Positions 1 through 55,311 of a stretch of DNA of 64,000 nucleotides are shown piece by piece; positions within the stretch are counted from its first letter, which is position 1; each line of letters begins with the position of its first letter. The notes below the pieces were generated by a model. That model was given only the letters and a program-made list of their open reading frames with translations. It was not told the origin of the DNA and made no database searches. Origin of the DNA: Rachycentron canadum (Eukaryota; Chordata; Actinopteri; Carangiformes; Rachycentridae); assembly GCA_038496675.1 (NCBI GenBank), contig CM076650.1:16490891-16554890 (forward strand), given 5' to 3'. A program made the position numbers and the translations under genes.

Positions 1-1160
1 CTGCCAAGAGACTGCTTGGTATGTTTGTATCTCCTCAGTGCAGAAGCTGTTTGCCACTATACTATAGTAACGATGACCTCCAAATGTTCATGGCTACATT
101 TTTTTTTAAACATAAACTGAAGCTTATTTCTTTGTAGATCTAACTACAAAGGGTACAGCATGACCTCTTCAGCTTTTTTCCAGATACAATAATAATGCCA
201 TCAAATAAATTTTTTATTTATTCAATTCAAAATACACCCCAAGTAAAAAGTATTTGTATTTCATAGGGCTTATAATGGAAAATAAAGTGACCCTAGCCTC
301 ATCTCTTAGCTCTGGGAGGGTTGCGCTGAGTCACACTGTAACCAAACTGCCTTAACAGAGTTCTTTGTGTTCTCTGATAAGCAACAGCTGTCTGTTCAAG
401 TAACTGAAATATTTTTCACTTTTGCTGTCAAAAAATGTCTAAGTCTAATTAAAAGCCAATACATTCCTTCCATGTGTTTTTGCTGTTCTGTGGAGTCAAA
501 GACATGTTTTCATTCTAATCCAGTTTGGCTGCTTAGTCAACTTTTGTAGTTAAATTAGCATGTTTTTGATTTTTTTTTCAAAGCCAAATGGTTCAACCCA
601 GTGGCTGATGAGAAAGGAGGACTGGATGTAGTAATGATGTATTATTGAATACAGGTCACTAGATATCCATCCTTTGTTACATTGTTGGTGCAGAGTGTAC
701 ATCTTGAGGAGGATGAGAGGCAGCTCCATTCTGAGAGCTTTGTCTGAATGCTTGTATCAACATGCCTTTTCTCTGTCCAATAAGCCTGCCTCTGACTGAA
801 GCACAAGTGGCAACCTGCCATGACATCACCCATTTGATTGTGAGCTACTGTTTTAAAGCATTGAGTTTGTTGTTTGGCCATCACCATCTTCGTATTTTTG
901 AAACTAGAACAAACATATTTGAACACGAAGGTGGATCTGAAGAATGAGGTTTGTCTAATCTGCTCTGTACTCAATCCTGATTGACTCTTTGTTCATAACT
1001 GTAACCTTTACAAGATCTTTTCTCTCTTGAATATCTTTTATCAAGAAAACAATATCAGCCATGTTCTGTCAAAACCCCAACTGAGTGACTCACGTACCCA
1101 ATTTGCTCTGCAACATCACATGCCCTGTCTATACACTAGTAGAACTGCACTTTTTGATGG

Positions 1161-1335
1161 AACCACCACCAGATGGTTTTCACTCAGATTATTGGCATTT
1201 TTGTGTGCACTTTTTAAAACCTTCTTTGTTTGAATTAAAGTTTGCCCTCCCTTTCATAAGCACCACACAACCACCAGCTTTAAGCTGTGCCAGCCTTAGT
1301 TTTAACCTCACTTTAGTAACTTTATGCTTGCACAG
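1161..1335 (+). repeat. Dispersed repeat copy A (related to 2300-2420)
   Basis: Shares gcaccacacaaccaccagct and then ttaagctgt with copy B at one mismatch, followed by a matching ttttaacc-cattttagtaacttta region. Family unknown. Confidence 0.6.
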
Positions 1336-2299
1336 TGATGAGATTTTTTTTTTTAAATCAAGTGCAGTTGAGTGATATTAAAAGCAGTTTAAGATTTAGA
1401 CAGAGTTGCTCTATATTAACTATGTTGTGTTGGGCAAATTAATTTCTTCATTTACTTGGGAAGTTGGTAAAGATACTGATTCATGCAAAAGCAGAGAACC
1501 CAGAATTTGTTTCTCATTGTGAGGGGCCCTGTTGCTAAGCACTGCTTGATTCACAGACATTTATTTGGACATTTCCGGAGAGCTGGGAGTCTTTCAACTG
1601 TGTCAGGGTTCTCATCTATTGACAATTCCTCCTTTTGGCAGTGGGCTCGGGGCTGTGTTTATTAGCTCAAACTCATGTATTGGCTCACTACAAACTGCAT
1701 TTAGTACTTAAAGATTCAAATGGAGTTCAGCTATTGGTAGATATTGTTGACTGACTTGACATTTCTTTGTGTAAACTCTTGCATTTGAACAGAAGGAACA
1801 AACCACAACCCACTGGCTGCCTGTTGTCTTGTTTTGCCTGATTGTTCAGGCATCCAACCTCTTGTCCTTAAAGCACCACTAATCCCCCAAATACCCTCTG
1901 GGGTTCGCCATCAAGGACAGCCAGCTGAGTCATCGCTCACCCCACTGCCTGTGGCCCATGCTGGGTCAGGGGCACTGATCTGTCTGCCTGGCACTGTGCC
2001 CACTGTAGGGGGCCTTTGATGGGGTTATTGTGGCAACAGCCCCACAGTACATCCTACAAACTGAAGTTGATGTTTACAGTCTGTGTCAGTTAGCCAGGTG
2101 TGAGATATGTTGTTAGTAATGTCTGTGCCAATAAGGAAAGTTGATCAATGTTACAAAATTCACAAATATAACTGGTGATTCAAGAGTAAAAAAAAAAAAT
2201 CTCTACAGTATATGACCAGGTTGCAGCTCAGAGCTGTTTTTAAAGGATCTGTGCAACGTGAAACGATTGGGGGTGGGTGGGTTGATGGCCATCTGGTGA

Positions 2300-2420
2300 T
2301 CTTGCCTCCACCCTACATACATGGACTAGAGCACCACACAACCAACAGCTTTAAGCTGTATCATTTTTATATATATGCATTTCTCAGGGTTATAGTTTTA
2401 ACCCCATTTTAGTAACTTTA
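2300..2420 (+). repeat. Dispersed repeat copy B (related to 1161-1335)
   Basis: Second, diverged copy in the same orientation about 1.07 kb downstream, with some insertions and deletions between the matching blocks. Confidence 0.6.
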
Positions 2421-2944
2421 CTGTACCATATATACTGCCGGATTTTATATTGCCTTTGGTTTGTTGTACCAAAGGAAACCTTTTTTTTGCAAATCATGTT
2501 TTAGTTAGAGCACAACAGAGATAAACTTCCCACAACGGATGACATATGTCACACCAACAGGTTACGCACCAGGCTCTTTCAATTTAATGTGGCACTCCTA
2601 ACTTAACACAATGCATGCTGGGCTTAAGATAATGTTTTGGTTAGAAATTTTGTCCAATTTGTCACCATGTCAAATAACATTAACACTTGTGGGAGCAAAG
2701 CGGCTGCAGTTTTATGAGGTGAACCTTGCAGTTGCTCTCTTCCAGCTGCACCAACTGGGAACCACATCTGTGATGACAGAACTTTGACGTATTGGACTTT
2801 TCACTATTTCTTTCAGATCCATTGTCGCCTATGATTATCTCATCCAAAGGGGATGCAGTTTGTTTGATATCCTCATTCCGGCAGTTCATTTATTACATAT
2901 GTGAACAAACACTATTTCTTTTTGTGACTCCACATTGCCTGTAG

Positions 2945-3108
2945 GTGTGAATGTGAGCATAAATGGTTGTTCGTATCTATATGTCAGGCCTGTGACAGAA
3001 TGATGACCTGTCCACATGTACTTTGCCCTTGCCGAATTTCAGCTGGGATTGGGTCCAGCCCCATTCAATCCTGCACTAATAAGCAGTATATATGATGAAT
3101 GAATGTTA
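2945..3108 (+). mobile_element. Teleost LINE/SINE 3'-tail remnant
   Basis: Carries gtgtgaatgtgagcataaat, then gacctgtcca, cagctgggattgggtccagc and ataagcagtatat, ending in (TGAA)n. This order is typical of a very common fish retroelement tail (gacctgtccagggtgtacc...cagctgggat.ggctccagc...gataagcggta...). Diverged and 5'-truncated. The exact family is not certain. Confidence 0.75.
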
Positions 3109-4249
3109 GTTATGGTGCTGCCACCCAACACAGGCCATCCGTAAAAGATTTTGCTGTCTTCTCCGTTTAAAATATATGATTGTATTTTGCTGTTTATGTT
3201 GAAAATTACTGAGCAACGTGTGTCGTTAACATCCAGCCAGGGAACGGTTGTAATGTGTTTTTAAAAGTCTTTCTCTTATTCAGTCGCACACAATCCACTC
3301 TGCTCCCAAAGCATGTTTTGGTCATGTCACCACTGTTCCAATTCAAGAGTTATCAAACCCTGGGCACCCAGCAGCCCACTGGCCACCAGACAAAATAGTT
3401 AAAAGAATGTGGCTTTGCAGCCCAGCCAAGCACAGAGATCAGAAAGGTGAAAAAAGAGTTAAGGATACAGAGAAAAGGAGAAGGGCGCAGAGGGGAAGTT
3501 TGGACCGCACCATGCACCAACAGAGTTTATGGATGAGAAAATGTTTTTATTGGCAGATAAATCAAAACCTTTGATCTGTTTACTGTGTATCCTCAAGTTT
3601 ATGGAGTGTTCATGAAGCAGGAGACATGTCCTCAGCTATCTGACTACATGTCTATCTGCATTATACATCTGAGGGACCCCTTCAGTCTAATTTCTGATGT
3701 CAGTCAAAAGGTGTGTGGCTAAATTTGTACCAGTTTAATGAGGGAAATAAAGGAGATGGGGAATTGACACATACTCTGTGAGGATAAGTTAGAGGAGTAA
3801 TAACATTAACTATATACTGCAGGATACAAGGCAGTGTACCAGCAACCTGCAGTAATGTACCATTTTCTATGGAGAAAAACTAACTATGAAATCAGACAAT
3901 TATATTTGGTTCTGGATGCACTGTGTAAACAACACCAACCATTGTGTCCATAGTAAATAATAAGAAATGTAAAATTGTATTTTAATCTCTCCAGGTAGCA
4001 ACATGTATTTATAATAAACTCCACATTCAGCACTGTTCTCTCTAAATTCCTCATGTGTCATTTTGTTCCCATGATGATGCACTACAAGGATCCCGCAGTC
4101 CTTTTTGTGCTTATTCACTGTCTGTTTTCAGTGTAATCAATGCATGTAAATAATAAAATACCATAAAGTATTAAAAGTGCTGTAATGTGACATTAGGGCT
4201 ACTGTCTGATGAATTAGCAATTGACCATGTTTTCTTTTCTTTTTTATAG

Positions 4250-46574
<42,325 letters not shown>

Positions 46575-47834
46575 GAGTAGTTACAGTGACACTCCGTCCT
46601 AGCTTTTCCCCTCTCTTCACCTCACCTCACCACCCCCTGCCTCCCCACCCCCTCTTCACTCCCTCCACCTGTGACCTACGCCCTTTTTCCCCCAGAGGTC
46701 CATGGCGTCAGCACGGTCTTCATTCATTTCAAACCACTGACTGGACAAAAGGTTGGAGCGATGAGCTGTTTTTGGTAAAGCTGGGCAGGGGGCCCTAGCA
46801 ACGCGCCTCTGCTCTTTTTGTATCAGATCACACTGCAGGGAAAATCCACCACCCTCTCCTGAAGAAAAGCCTCCAGGCCTGGAGAGTCACAGGGGCAAAC
46901 GGACAATTCTGCCTTACTCTGTTCTCCTCTGGCAAGCTGCTAGCCCCGGCTCATCTGTCGGCCATATATCATCTCAGCATCATAACATAACAACCCATCC
47001 CATCAGACATGAAGTTATCTGCTCAGCTTATTGAGAACGTATGCATAGGTACAAAGTGCTTTTTCTACATATGAATCTGTGTGTGACGTAGGCAGAGGCT
47101 GTGAGACGTGCACAGGTCGAATATGTATGTACGCACTCAATACTGGAAATGCAGGACTACAAGGATACGTATTTCACTCCGGTGTTGTCAGTGTTCTGCT
47201 CACTAGTTGTGTAAAAGCCATCTCATATGTGACGCACTCCATCCTTCAAACTGACGGAAAAACGCAAAGCCCCGGTCCCGCTGGCCTTCGGTCTGCCACG
47301 CCTGCTGCTTTTTTTGCATGAGCCTCCCTCTGATGTACAGACTACAACACTACAGGAACAACTAACATCTCGGGACATGCAATACAACAAAATGGACTTT
47401 TGGGGTCAAGTTATGAATTGAAAATGTATTACTGTGAAAAAAAAAAAAAGGTGTTTTATTTTCTCTGTTGCTTCATCTCAAAATTCAGAATGTCTGAGGT
47501 TTTAACTGGGAGCCTCATATAAGGTTATTGTTTTGTGTTGTTCACCATTGGGAACACTGTTGGGTTTGTAGGCATATTGTCCTCCAGTGTGAACCGACCT
47601 GAGCTGTGAGTGATGCAGAGGGAAGATGATTTTTAACTGGAAACCAACAGGGGACAACAGCTCTTACTGGAAGCACTAAGGTGATGCTCAGCCTGCGTTT
47701 TTAATGTGACAGTAAATAGTTGCAGCAGTTAGGTTAAACATGTAGTTCGATTAGAAAAGGAGACTTCATCTGTGTTTGTTTGTGCCTGGTTCCAGTTCGT
47801 ATCATTACATTGGAGTCGCAGAGCAAAGTATCAC

Positions 47835-47840
47835 AATAAA
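47835..47840 (+). terminator. Proximal candidate polyadenylation signal (AATAAA)
   Basis: Canonical hexamer 1.26 kb after the myh10 stop, followed within 40-60 nt by a T/G-rich stretch. Confidence 0.4.
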
Positions 47841-49337
47841 TACCTGGCGACCTGTAACGATCCTTGAAAGTTTAACACTGTTCTGAATGGTTTTTTTCCA
47901 GCTGTTGTGTAATAAGATCTGTATCCTAGTCTTCATGGATAAGTTCTCCTTAAGTGCTCAGAAAAACGGTTTTCAGCTCTTTTCCCAAGTGGCGACTACT
48001 TTCTATTTCAAACAAAGATACAAGACAGAAATTACATTAGTTTTCATTTCAGTTAATGCATCAAGAAGCAAAATTAAAAGTAATATTTAGTTATATTTGT
48101 CTGCATTTGTTAATTTTTCTGAAAATACAAAAACAAGTCATATTTTTCTTGTGCCATACAAAACAAGCTTTGACATATTTTTAGCCATTAGCTCTGCAGC
48201 TCGAACCTCTGATCATTTCACACCTTCATCATCAGATCGAGTCATAGAGTGATTTTGTCTCTTGAACTGTCCAACACGAGTCTGACAAAGCTCTGCTCTC
48301 TCTAAGGACGTCCATGCTGACTGTTTCATTGTGCAACAGGCTGATTTTTTGTTTAATCTGTAAGATTTTATCAAAACCTTCAGATCAGCATGTTTGTTTG
48401 TTTTTTTCAAGGATACCAGGGTATTTACTTTAAAAACAAACCTGTGGCTCTGTGACACATTCGTAATGTAAAAACACGGTAATGATGAACAAACTCGGGC
48501 AGGTTTGTGCCATGATTATGTGAGTCCAGGTAACAGCTCATCTCACAACAAACTTTTTTTTAGTCAAGTACCTTTAATAGCATCATTTAGTGAGGTGAAG
48601 AAAGACTCTTCTTGAAAAACAGCAGCAAGCTCAACTGTTAAACCACTAGAGTGTGAAAAACATGTTGGGGTCTTCATCCATCCAACAACTCCACTCTTAT
48701 TTAGTCTTTTCCTTTAAACTGTATTTGCCGATGAGGACGGTTGTCTGTGGCAGATTACTTTGCCCTTCTCCTCAAATGTTAACACTTAACAGTATGTTTC
48801 TTTAAAAGTGCCTTAGACACTAAATAAGAACATAAGTGGGCAAGGATTTCATTACAGATGTGAAACAACCCTCACGAGACAAAACAGGTACATCAAGAAG
48901 ATATTCAGCGCTTTTTTTCTTTTTGTATCGTTGCTGTGCTTCATATCATATCCGCTGTGTACCTCTATGTTCATAATAACCTCATAGCGCGAGTGTTTGG
49001 GTCAAAATCAGTATTACAGTATTATGATTAACTACGTGAGGAGCAGAGCCCTCGGCAGCTGCATGTCCCAAAATTATTTTTGAAAACTTTTCCCCCTGTA
49101 ACCACTCACAGGTGAGTACTCAAGTTATTTTGGGAAACGATGCACTGCACAGAATTTCATTTGGTTGGAAGCTTTAACATCCACAAGTAGTTAACTCATG
49201 TTTTCTTCTTCTATTATTATCCAGCTGGCTGTTGACAACCAGGCGTTCAACTGCAAATACTCCCATCTTATTATTTCTTGTATACCTGTATTTCTAGATG
49301 GTAATTTTTTCTGTTTTGTTTGTTTTTGTAAAAGAAA

Positions 49338-49343
49338 AATAAA
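49338..49343 (+). terminator. Distal myh10 polyadenylation signal (AATAAA)
   Basis: Hexamer in the context tgtaaaagaaaaataaagca, followed by the GT-rich ttgtagttgtgacgctgttt, a good downstream element. Likely the main cleavage region at about 49360. Confidence 0.65.
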
Positions 49344-49610
49344 GCATATTCATTGTAGTTGTGACGCTGTTTTGGTTCATTTTTGGGTTGTGAATATTGG
49401 TCTTTAATTTTCTCAGGATTATGGGTGATTTCTCTACAGCTATAAAGACTTTAGCAACTAATGCAACAATTCAGCTTATTTAAATTCAACTAGGGGATCA
49501 ACAGAAAATTAAAGCACTTTGATAAAGAATTTTAGTCTGATTTTTAAGCAAAATTCAAACATCTGCTGGTTAAAGCTTCTTCAACCTGTGAATGTGAAGC
49601 TTTTCTTTTC

Positions 49611-49645
49611 TTCTTTGCCGCAGACTTCATGTCTGCGGCAAAGAA
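49611..49645 (+). repeat. Perfect 15-bp hairpin in the intergenic region
   Basis: ttctttgccgcagac (49611-49625) and its exact reverse complement (49631-49645) around a 5-base loop (ttcat). The flanks continue as imperfect polypyrimidine against polypurine. It lies about 250 bp past the myh10 polyadenylation signal. Confidence 0.88.
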
Positions 49646-52600
49646 AAGAAAAAAAGAAAAGAAAAGAACTAAAAATCAATGGATTTTGTGCAGTTTTTAG
49701 GACAAATCTGAACATTGAGCTCTGAGCAATTACAACTACCATTGTTCACTATATGACTATTTTAGAAACAAAATAATTCATCAAGAAAAAAAAAGACTAA
49801 AGATTAATAGCTGTTAGTTGTAGCCATCGTTTCCTTAAGTCTGGTCTGAATCTGAAAAAAAAAAGAAAGATCATTCTGGTCACTTTGTTTTTATGGGATT
49901 TGGTTGAGGTTTCAAATGAGTTGAGAAAAGAGACAAAAGGCTGAATAAGTGCTGGAAAGTTATTAAATTTACTCTAAATCCTGAACTTAAGTGCATTTTC
50001 ATTTGATGCTTCTTTATACTTTCACTCCACTACATTGTAGGTGGAAATGTTGAACATTTTACTGCAGTTCATTTATCCTCGTCGGGTCCAGCCAATGAAC
50101 AAAGATTATGAGTGAGAGCATCAGGAGGTCAGTCGGAGTTTGACAGCAACGTTCAGTTCAAACATCAAATGGAGGAAGAAACAAGTCAAGGAGACATATC
50201 ATGAAAACCACCTGTTTTGTTTAATTTCATAATTGACACACAAAAATAATCTACAAAAGACCAAATTATAGTAACCAGTTAACCACGAAATGTCATTTTT
50301 ACCCCCCCCCTTGCCCAAAGAAAGCACAATTTATAAGATGTCACCCACTGCTCCAGTCACATGACTTCACAATGACACTCATGGGTTTACAGTTTTAGAG
50401 AAGATCAATCGCACACACTGACCAACAACACCCCATCTAAAAAAAAAGGACTACAGGAGCAATCTTTGGCGTCGTTCTCGGTGCTGCCGGTCAGTCAGAC
50501 ACACATGGAGGAGGGCAGGGAAGTATTCAGGGGAGGACAGCGAGACTCAGGAAGAACGGTTTTGTTAACGGAGGTATTCAGCAGAGGGAAGGTGTTTCTA
50601 TTACGGTGCTCACACTGACAGCGAAGGGAATTTTCTCCATGACTTTCACCATTTTGTTTCTGAACTGCTCATCCAGCAACACACACACAGACCAACTGTG
50701 TTGTGTGTCTGTGTGTTAAACTCAGTCTCTAAATTCCCCAGAAACTCTTGGTTGTTTCTTTTCAGTCTCATTTACTTGTTCCTGTATGTTTATGACGTGT
50801 CCTCATGAAGACATAATGCTGCGTTCATTGGAAAAACAAACAACTGTTACTCCTTCATGCACAGACACTCACACATTATTCCAAGGTCTTAAATCTACCT
50901 TAAATAATGTTGTTTTGTTTCTGTATTGTAACAGTTCATTACCAGGTACAACCAGATAAAAACAAAAAGTTTACAGCTCCTATGAAATTAGCTGCATCGT
51001 CAACTTCACTAAATTGCTGATGGTTTCTCTCACTTGAAAATATGAAGCTGATACTGATCTATCTCCCAATACAAATGTTACACACGTGTCAATAAATACA
51101 ATCAATTCAGCTAATTTTATAGTAGCTTTACACTGTTTGTTTGTGTAGTTTTGACTGAGAGAAAACAAAATGAACTCACTTATCCGCCGTGACCACAATG
51201 CTACCAGTGGGGCTAATGTCATGTTAACTGAATAGCTCAGTTATTGTAATTACAAGTTTCTGACTTGTAAACATCAGTTTCAACCTCCAGGTCATAATTG
51301 AGACGAGGACATTTTTCTGAAAACCTCAAACCAAACGAATGTGGCTGCGTAACATTATCCAAAGACGGTTCAGTGTAATTGAGCCACATTTAAAGGATAT
51401 AAGATATATTGTCAATGCGCAGCCATTTTAAATCCCATACAACCACTTCTGTAATAACACAGTGGCCTTGAGCTTTTTGACTTTCAAGCCAGTGACATGT
51501 TTATCTTGGAATAATGTGTGAAAACTTCCTAGTCAGAAAAAGAGTTTGTTTTTTCCCCCCCTTTTCCTGTTCTTCCCATTCTGCATTCAACATTGTGAAT
51601 GTGCCATAAGCAAAACTTTTGCTTCAGATGAAACATTTTCAACTCACACCATCTTTGCACCTCGTGTGGGATCACATCTTTCCAACCAACTTGTCTGCTG
51701 ATGCCAGGATCTCAAATTCCCTTCACGTTCAGTCTGAACACACACCAGAAATGAAGGAGTCTCAAGTGACATAACATCTACAAACATTCACAACTCCAGA
51801 AATGCACTGACCAGTTGAGTAGAGGTTAAAAGCCAAGCGACAACTTGCACTTTTGCATTGAGCGTTTTACAGTCCTGCATAGATCTTTTTCATACTTTTT
51901 AATACAAACTAAGGCGTTGTGTTATATTAAGTTGGTTTGAGTCAATAAGCAGAGAAAGTAAATAAAAAAATCTTAACTCAAAAAAAACAAAAAACAATTC
52001 AAGTAGGCTACTTCTTGACGTTTCCCCCCTCTCTCACAGGCTCCTCTCTCCAGAAGAGGAGCCCGAAACTTTTTCAATTCAAGTCTTTTTTCCAGAAAAG
52101 GTCCAGTGTGATTAAACAGCACCAAAAACACACTGAGCAAGAGAGGGGCATCAAACTTACACTCGCTCATTATTGTTAAAAGGGGATACACGTCCTTACC
52201 CATTCATACAGAATAATCTGGAAAGAAATTAACAGTATATTGTGTTTTTATGTACATACACACATTCAAATCAACCTCAGCGCTCTCTGTATCTCTCTCT
52301 CACTCATACACTCACACACACACTCACCATAACATGTTGTTGTCCCTGTGTAAATTACAAATAATTTATTAATATTAATTTAAGCTACTACTTAACAGTC
52401 ATTTGTGGGAGCAGAGGTGACCAACAATAAAATTTCTACGGACACGACGATTCCCACATCTGAGACAAAAGACAGAAAAATAAAAATTCATTACTCAGTC
52501 TGTTTTTCTGTTTTTTTTTTCTTTTTGTACTGCAAGAACAAGAGTCCTGTTATTCCACATAAGCTTAAATACAAATTATATTACGTAGCATACTACTACT

Positions 52601-52842
52601 CTCATCTGTACCGCCGCCGCCACCTCGCTCACACTCATTCCACAGTGATCAAGGTCGGTCATATGTAAACATGTTGACAAAAATAAAAATAAGCTGAACA
52701 AAAATAAGTGTTCTCATCATTCACTCCGTCTTGTTCTCATACCCGGTTCATTAGAAAATACAGTTAAATTAATTCATCATTGCCACTTGTAGCGAGGATA
52801 AACTGATTCTCCTTTAGGTCCGATTTAAAGGAGGCAGTGAAG

Positions 52843-52962
52843 CCCCGCCCCCTCATACCACACCGTCACGTCACTCAGTCGATGTGAAGAATCCTATTGG
52901 AGGATGTGTCCGGGAGGTCGTGATGTCACCCCACTGGCTCCCGTCTCCTGCGCCGTTATTGG
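52843..52962. promoter_or_regulatory. Promoter-like cluster: GC box, CRE-like and CCAAT elements
   Basis: Within 120 bp: GC box ccccgccccc (52843-52852), CRE-like gtcacgtcac (52865-52874), inverted CCAAT (52896-52900), CRE-like tgatgtca (52921-52928) and a second inverted CCAAT (52958-52962). On the minus strand these read CCAAT, CRE, CCAAT, CRE, GC box, then a TTTAAA about 20 bp further on. No associated gene is visible. Confidence 0.45.
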
Positions 52963-54944
52963 TCAGTGGGATTTCCTCTTCATGTCTCCGCCCTGACTTT
53001 GGTTCGCGTCTGAGGGGGACAGGAAGCAGGTTTTTAACTCTGACAGGACGTTTCAGCCTGAAGCACCAACTGAACCGCTCTCACCACACGGACTCATCAT
53101 CCTCCAAAAAATGTAGAGACAACTAATGTGATAATCAATTAATTAAGTCATTTATCTTACAGTATCTACCAGTGTTTTCTTTTTTCCTGTGTTTTATAGA
53201 ATTGAAACCTACATTAAAATTGAATACTTTGTGTTTTAGACTCTTGGTTGGGTTTGAAATTTTTTGTTGTTGTTTTTAATTTTTCAACACTTTACACTAT
53301 TCTCAATTATTATTTGATCAATCGTTTACTATTGATTAACCAAACAAGAGGCACTTAGATCACCTTATTTGATGCCAAAGCACTAAAAGTAAAATAAATT
53401 TTATTTTCCCCTTATTAATATGTAGATTTATGCAGCCAAAATCCAGTCAGATCATCTTCTCTATACGACCTGTAAGTATTTAGTTTCTACACTGTGCTGC
53501 TGAGTTATCGCACTGACAAGAGCCAGAACAAAACATTTATAAAACTGAATAAATAAAAATAATTATTAGTTGTAACACATCCTGTACCTTAAATATAATT
53601 TTATATTGCGGTATTAATGTTATGATATAAATTACCTCTACTTTATTTATATGAAATGACTGAATGGAGATGTCTGTGTTTGGCTTTTAGTCAATACAGT
53701 GAATTCAGTACCTGTGGATTTTTTCATTCACCGATCAAATATCCTGTAAATCCAGGGTTTCCATAAAATGATCCAGCACCACAGACTAACACAATTTGAG
53801 ATTTTAGCCGTGAGATTTTAACGTGAGTCTGACTGTTGACTGTTGATCTTGTAGCAGCATTTAAGTCGGCTGAAGATAAAACTGCAGCACAGAAACGTGG
53901 ACGGTTTAGTCAAGGTGATTAGAAACAATGTCTGTTCCTCAGACTGTCCACCAGAGAGCACCGACTGGTTTACTTTACAGGTGTAAAACATCCTGTTCAG
54001 GCTCATCAGCTCTTCAATAACCACAATTACATGTATCATGGCAGCAGAAGAACAAGTCCACTGACCACAGACTGTACTACAACTGAAGACAGCTCTGTGG
54101 GTTAACTTGGCCATTATCAGATTGAGGATTTACTTTTTTTTTTTTTTGGTTTTGTTTTGTTTCTAATATTGAAGCAGAAGATTTTACCCTTTTTTAGACT
54201 TTTTAAAATGGTTTGTTGCAGACAATGTTCTGCTCTATGAGAGTCACTTTCAAAAGTCAAAAGAAAGTGTAGCTGAGAAAAAGCTTTTCATTATAACATT
54301 CAGCTTGAGGTTCATCACATGTTGAGCTGGTGCTCAACAGGCTGGAAGAGAAGTTTTACAGGTTTTAAGGCGGCAACTGGCAGCAGTTTCACACAGGATG
54401 AGCTGTGTTTGAATTTCTGTCTCCAAGTTGAGGCGTTCAGGTGCTTTTTTGACCTAAAGGGCCATGAACGACCCAGGTGACACATCCGTTTGCAGCTAGA
54501 AATACACCTGAGTTCAGCCACAGGTGAGGCTACATACATGAATGATGCAAAAGCAGCTGCAACAAGTAAAAATAAGGAGGATCAAACAAAGACTTTTGGA
54601 TTTAAGGTGGACAGAATTTCAAACCACATCTCCAACACTAGTGTGAGCTGATGCACGTTTTTCATCTTTCAGTCGAAACACACTGCAGTTTCAGGTGTTA
54701 ATCTGACTTCTGCTCTTAAATCAAAGAACCATCTGCACAACACAGAATAAAACTGAATCCTCACTGTGTTTTCTGCAAACTACTGTAACAATACATCTCT
54801 AAATAACAGCAGTTTTACTACATGCAACTACATTGCTACAGCTACATGCCAAACATCAAATATACCGAAGCAAGCAGAAAAATACAGAACAAGAACAAAC
54901 AAGCAGGGAACGACAGGTCGACCTGACACAGACAGATGGAGACG

Positions 54945-55311
54945 NNNNNNNNNNNNNNNNNNNNNNNNNNNNNNNNNNNNNNNNNNNNNNNNNNNNNNNN
55001 NNNNNNNNNNNNNNNNNNNNNNNNNNNNNNNNNNNNNNNNNNNNNNNNNNNNNNNNNNNNNNNNNNNNNNNNNNNNNNNNNNNNNNNNNNNNNNNNNNNN
55101 NNNNNNNNNNNNNNNNNNNNNNNNNNNNNNNNNNNNNNNNNNNNNNNNNNNNNNNNNNNNNNNNNNNNNNNNNNNNNNNNNNNNNNNNNNNNNNNNNNNN
55201 NNNNNNNNNNNNNNNNNNNNNNNNNNNNNNNNNNNNNNNNNNNNNNNNNNNNNNNNNNNNNNNNNNNNNNNNNNNNNNNNNNNNNNNNNNNNNNNNNNNN
55301 NNNNNNNNNNN
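54945..55311. other. Assembly gap (367 N)
   Basis: Run of N. It cuts the 3' end of the ubn2 coding sequence: the last exon seen on the minus strand runs open into the gap. The purine-rich, poly-G-bearing DNA to its right may explain the assembly failure. Confidence 0.98.

Larger units (their letters stand above)
1..4249 (+). other. myh10: myh10 intron upstream of the first visible exon
   Basis: No coding exon is seen here. The next exon (4250) begins at residue T of TYSGLFCVV, so the window opens inside the intron after the exon carrying the start codon and SH3-like N-terminus. It holds a pair of related repeat segments (1161-1335 and 2300-2420) and a LINE/SINE tail (2945-3108). Short ORFs here have no recognisable product. 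Confidence 0.8.
46575..49360 (+). other. myh10: myh10 3' UTR
   Basis: About 2.8 kb from the stop codon to the distal AATAAA. It begins with a C-rich tract (46600-46675) and then becomes AT-rich. A proximal AATAAA at 47835 could give a 1.3-kb alternative UTR. The end point is inferred from signals only. Confidence 0.65.
49361..54944. other. Intergenic region and probable ubn2 3' UTR
   Basis: No convincing coding gene. It holds the hairpin at 49.6 kb, a C-run near 50303, a TC/CA-rich tract at about 52290-52325, a (CCG)n stub near 52611, the promoter-like cluster at 52843-52962 and otherwise AT-rich DNA. Part of it may be ubn2 3' UTR on the minus strand: an AATAAA in that orientation is at 52365-52370, with others near 53400 and 53643. 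Confidence 0.6.

Noticed and set aside
52884..53126. 80-residue plus-strand ORF near the promoter-like cluster
   Set aside because: No recognisable domain, not supported by splice sites, and its openness is explained by local GC content.
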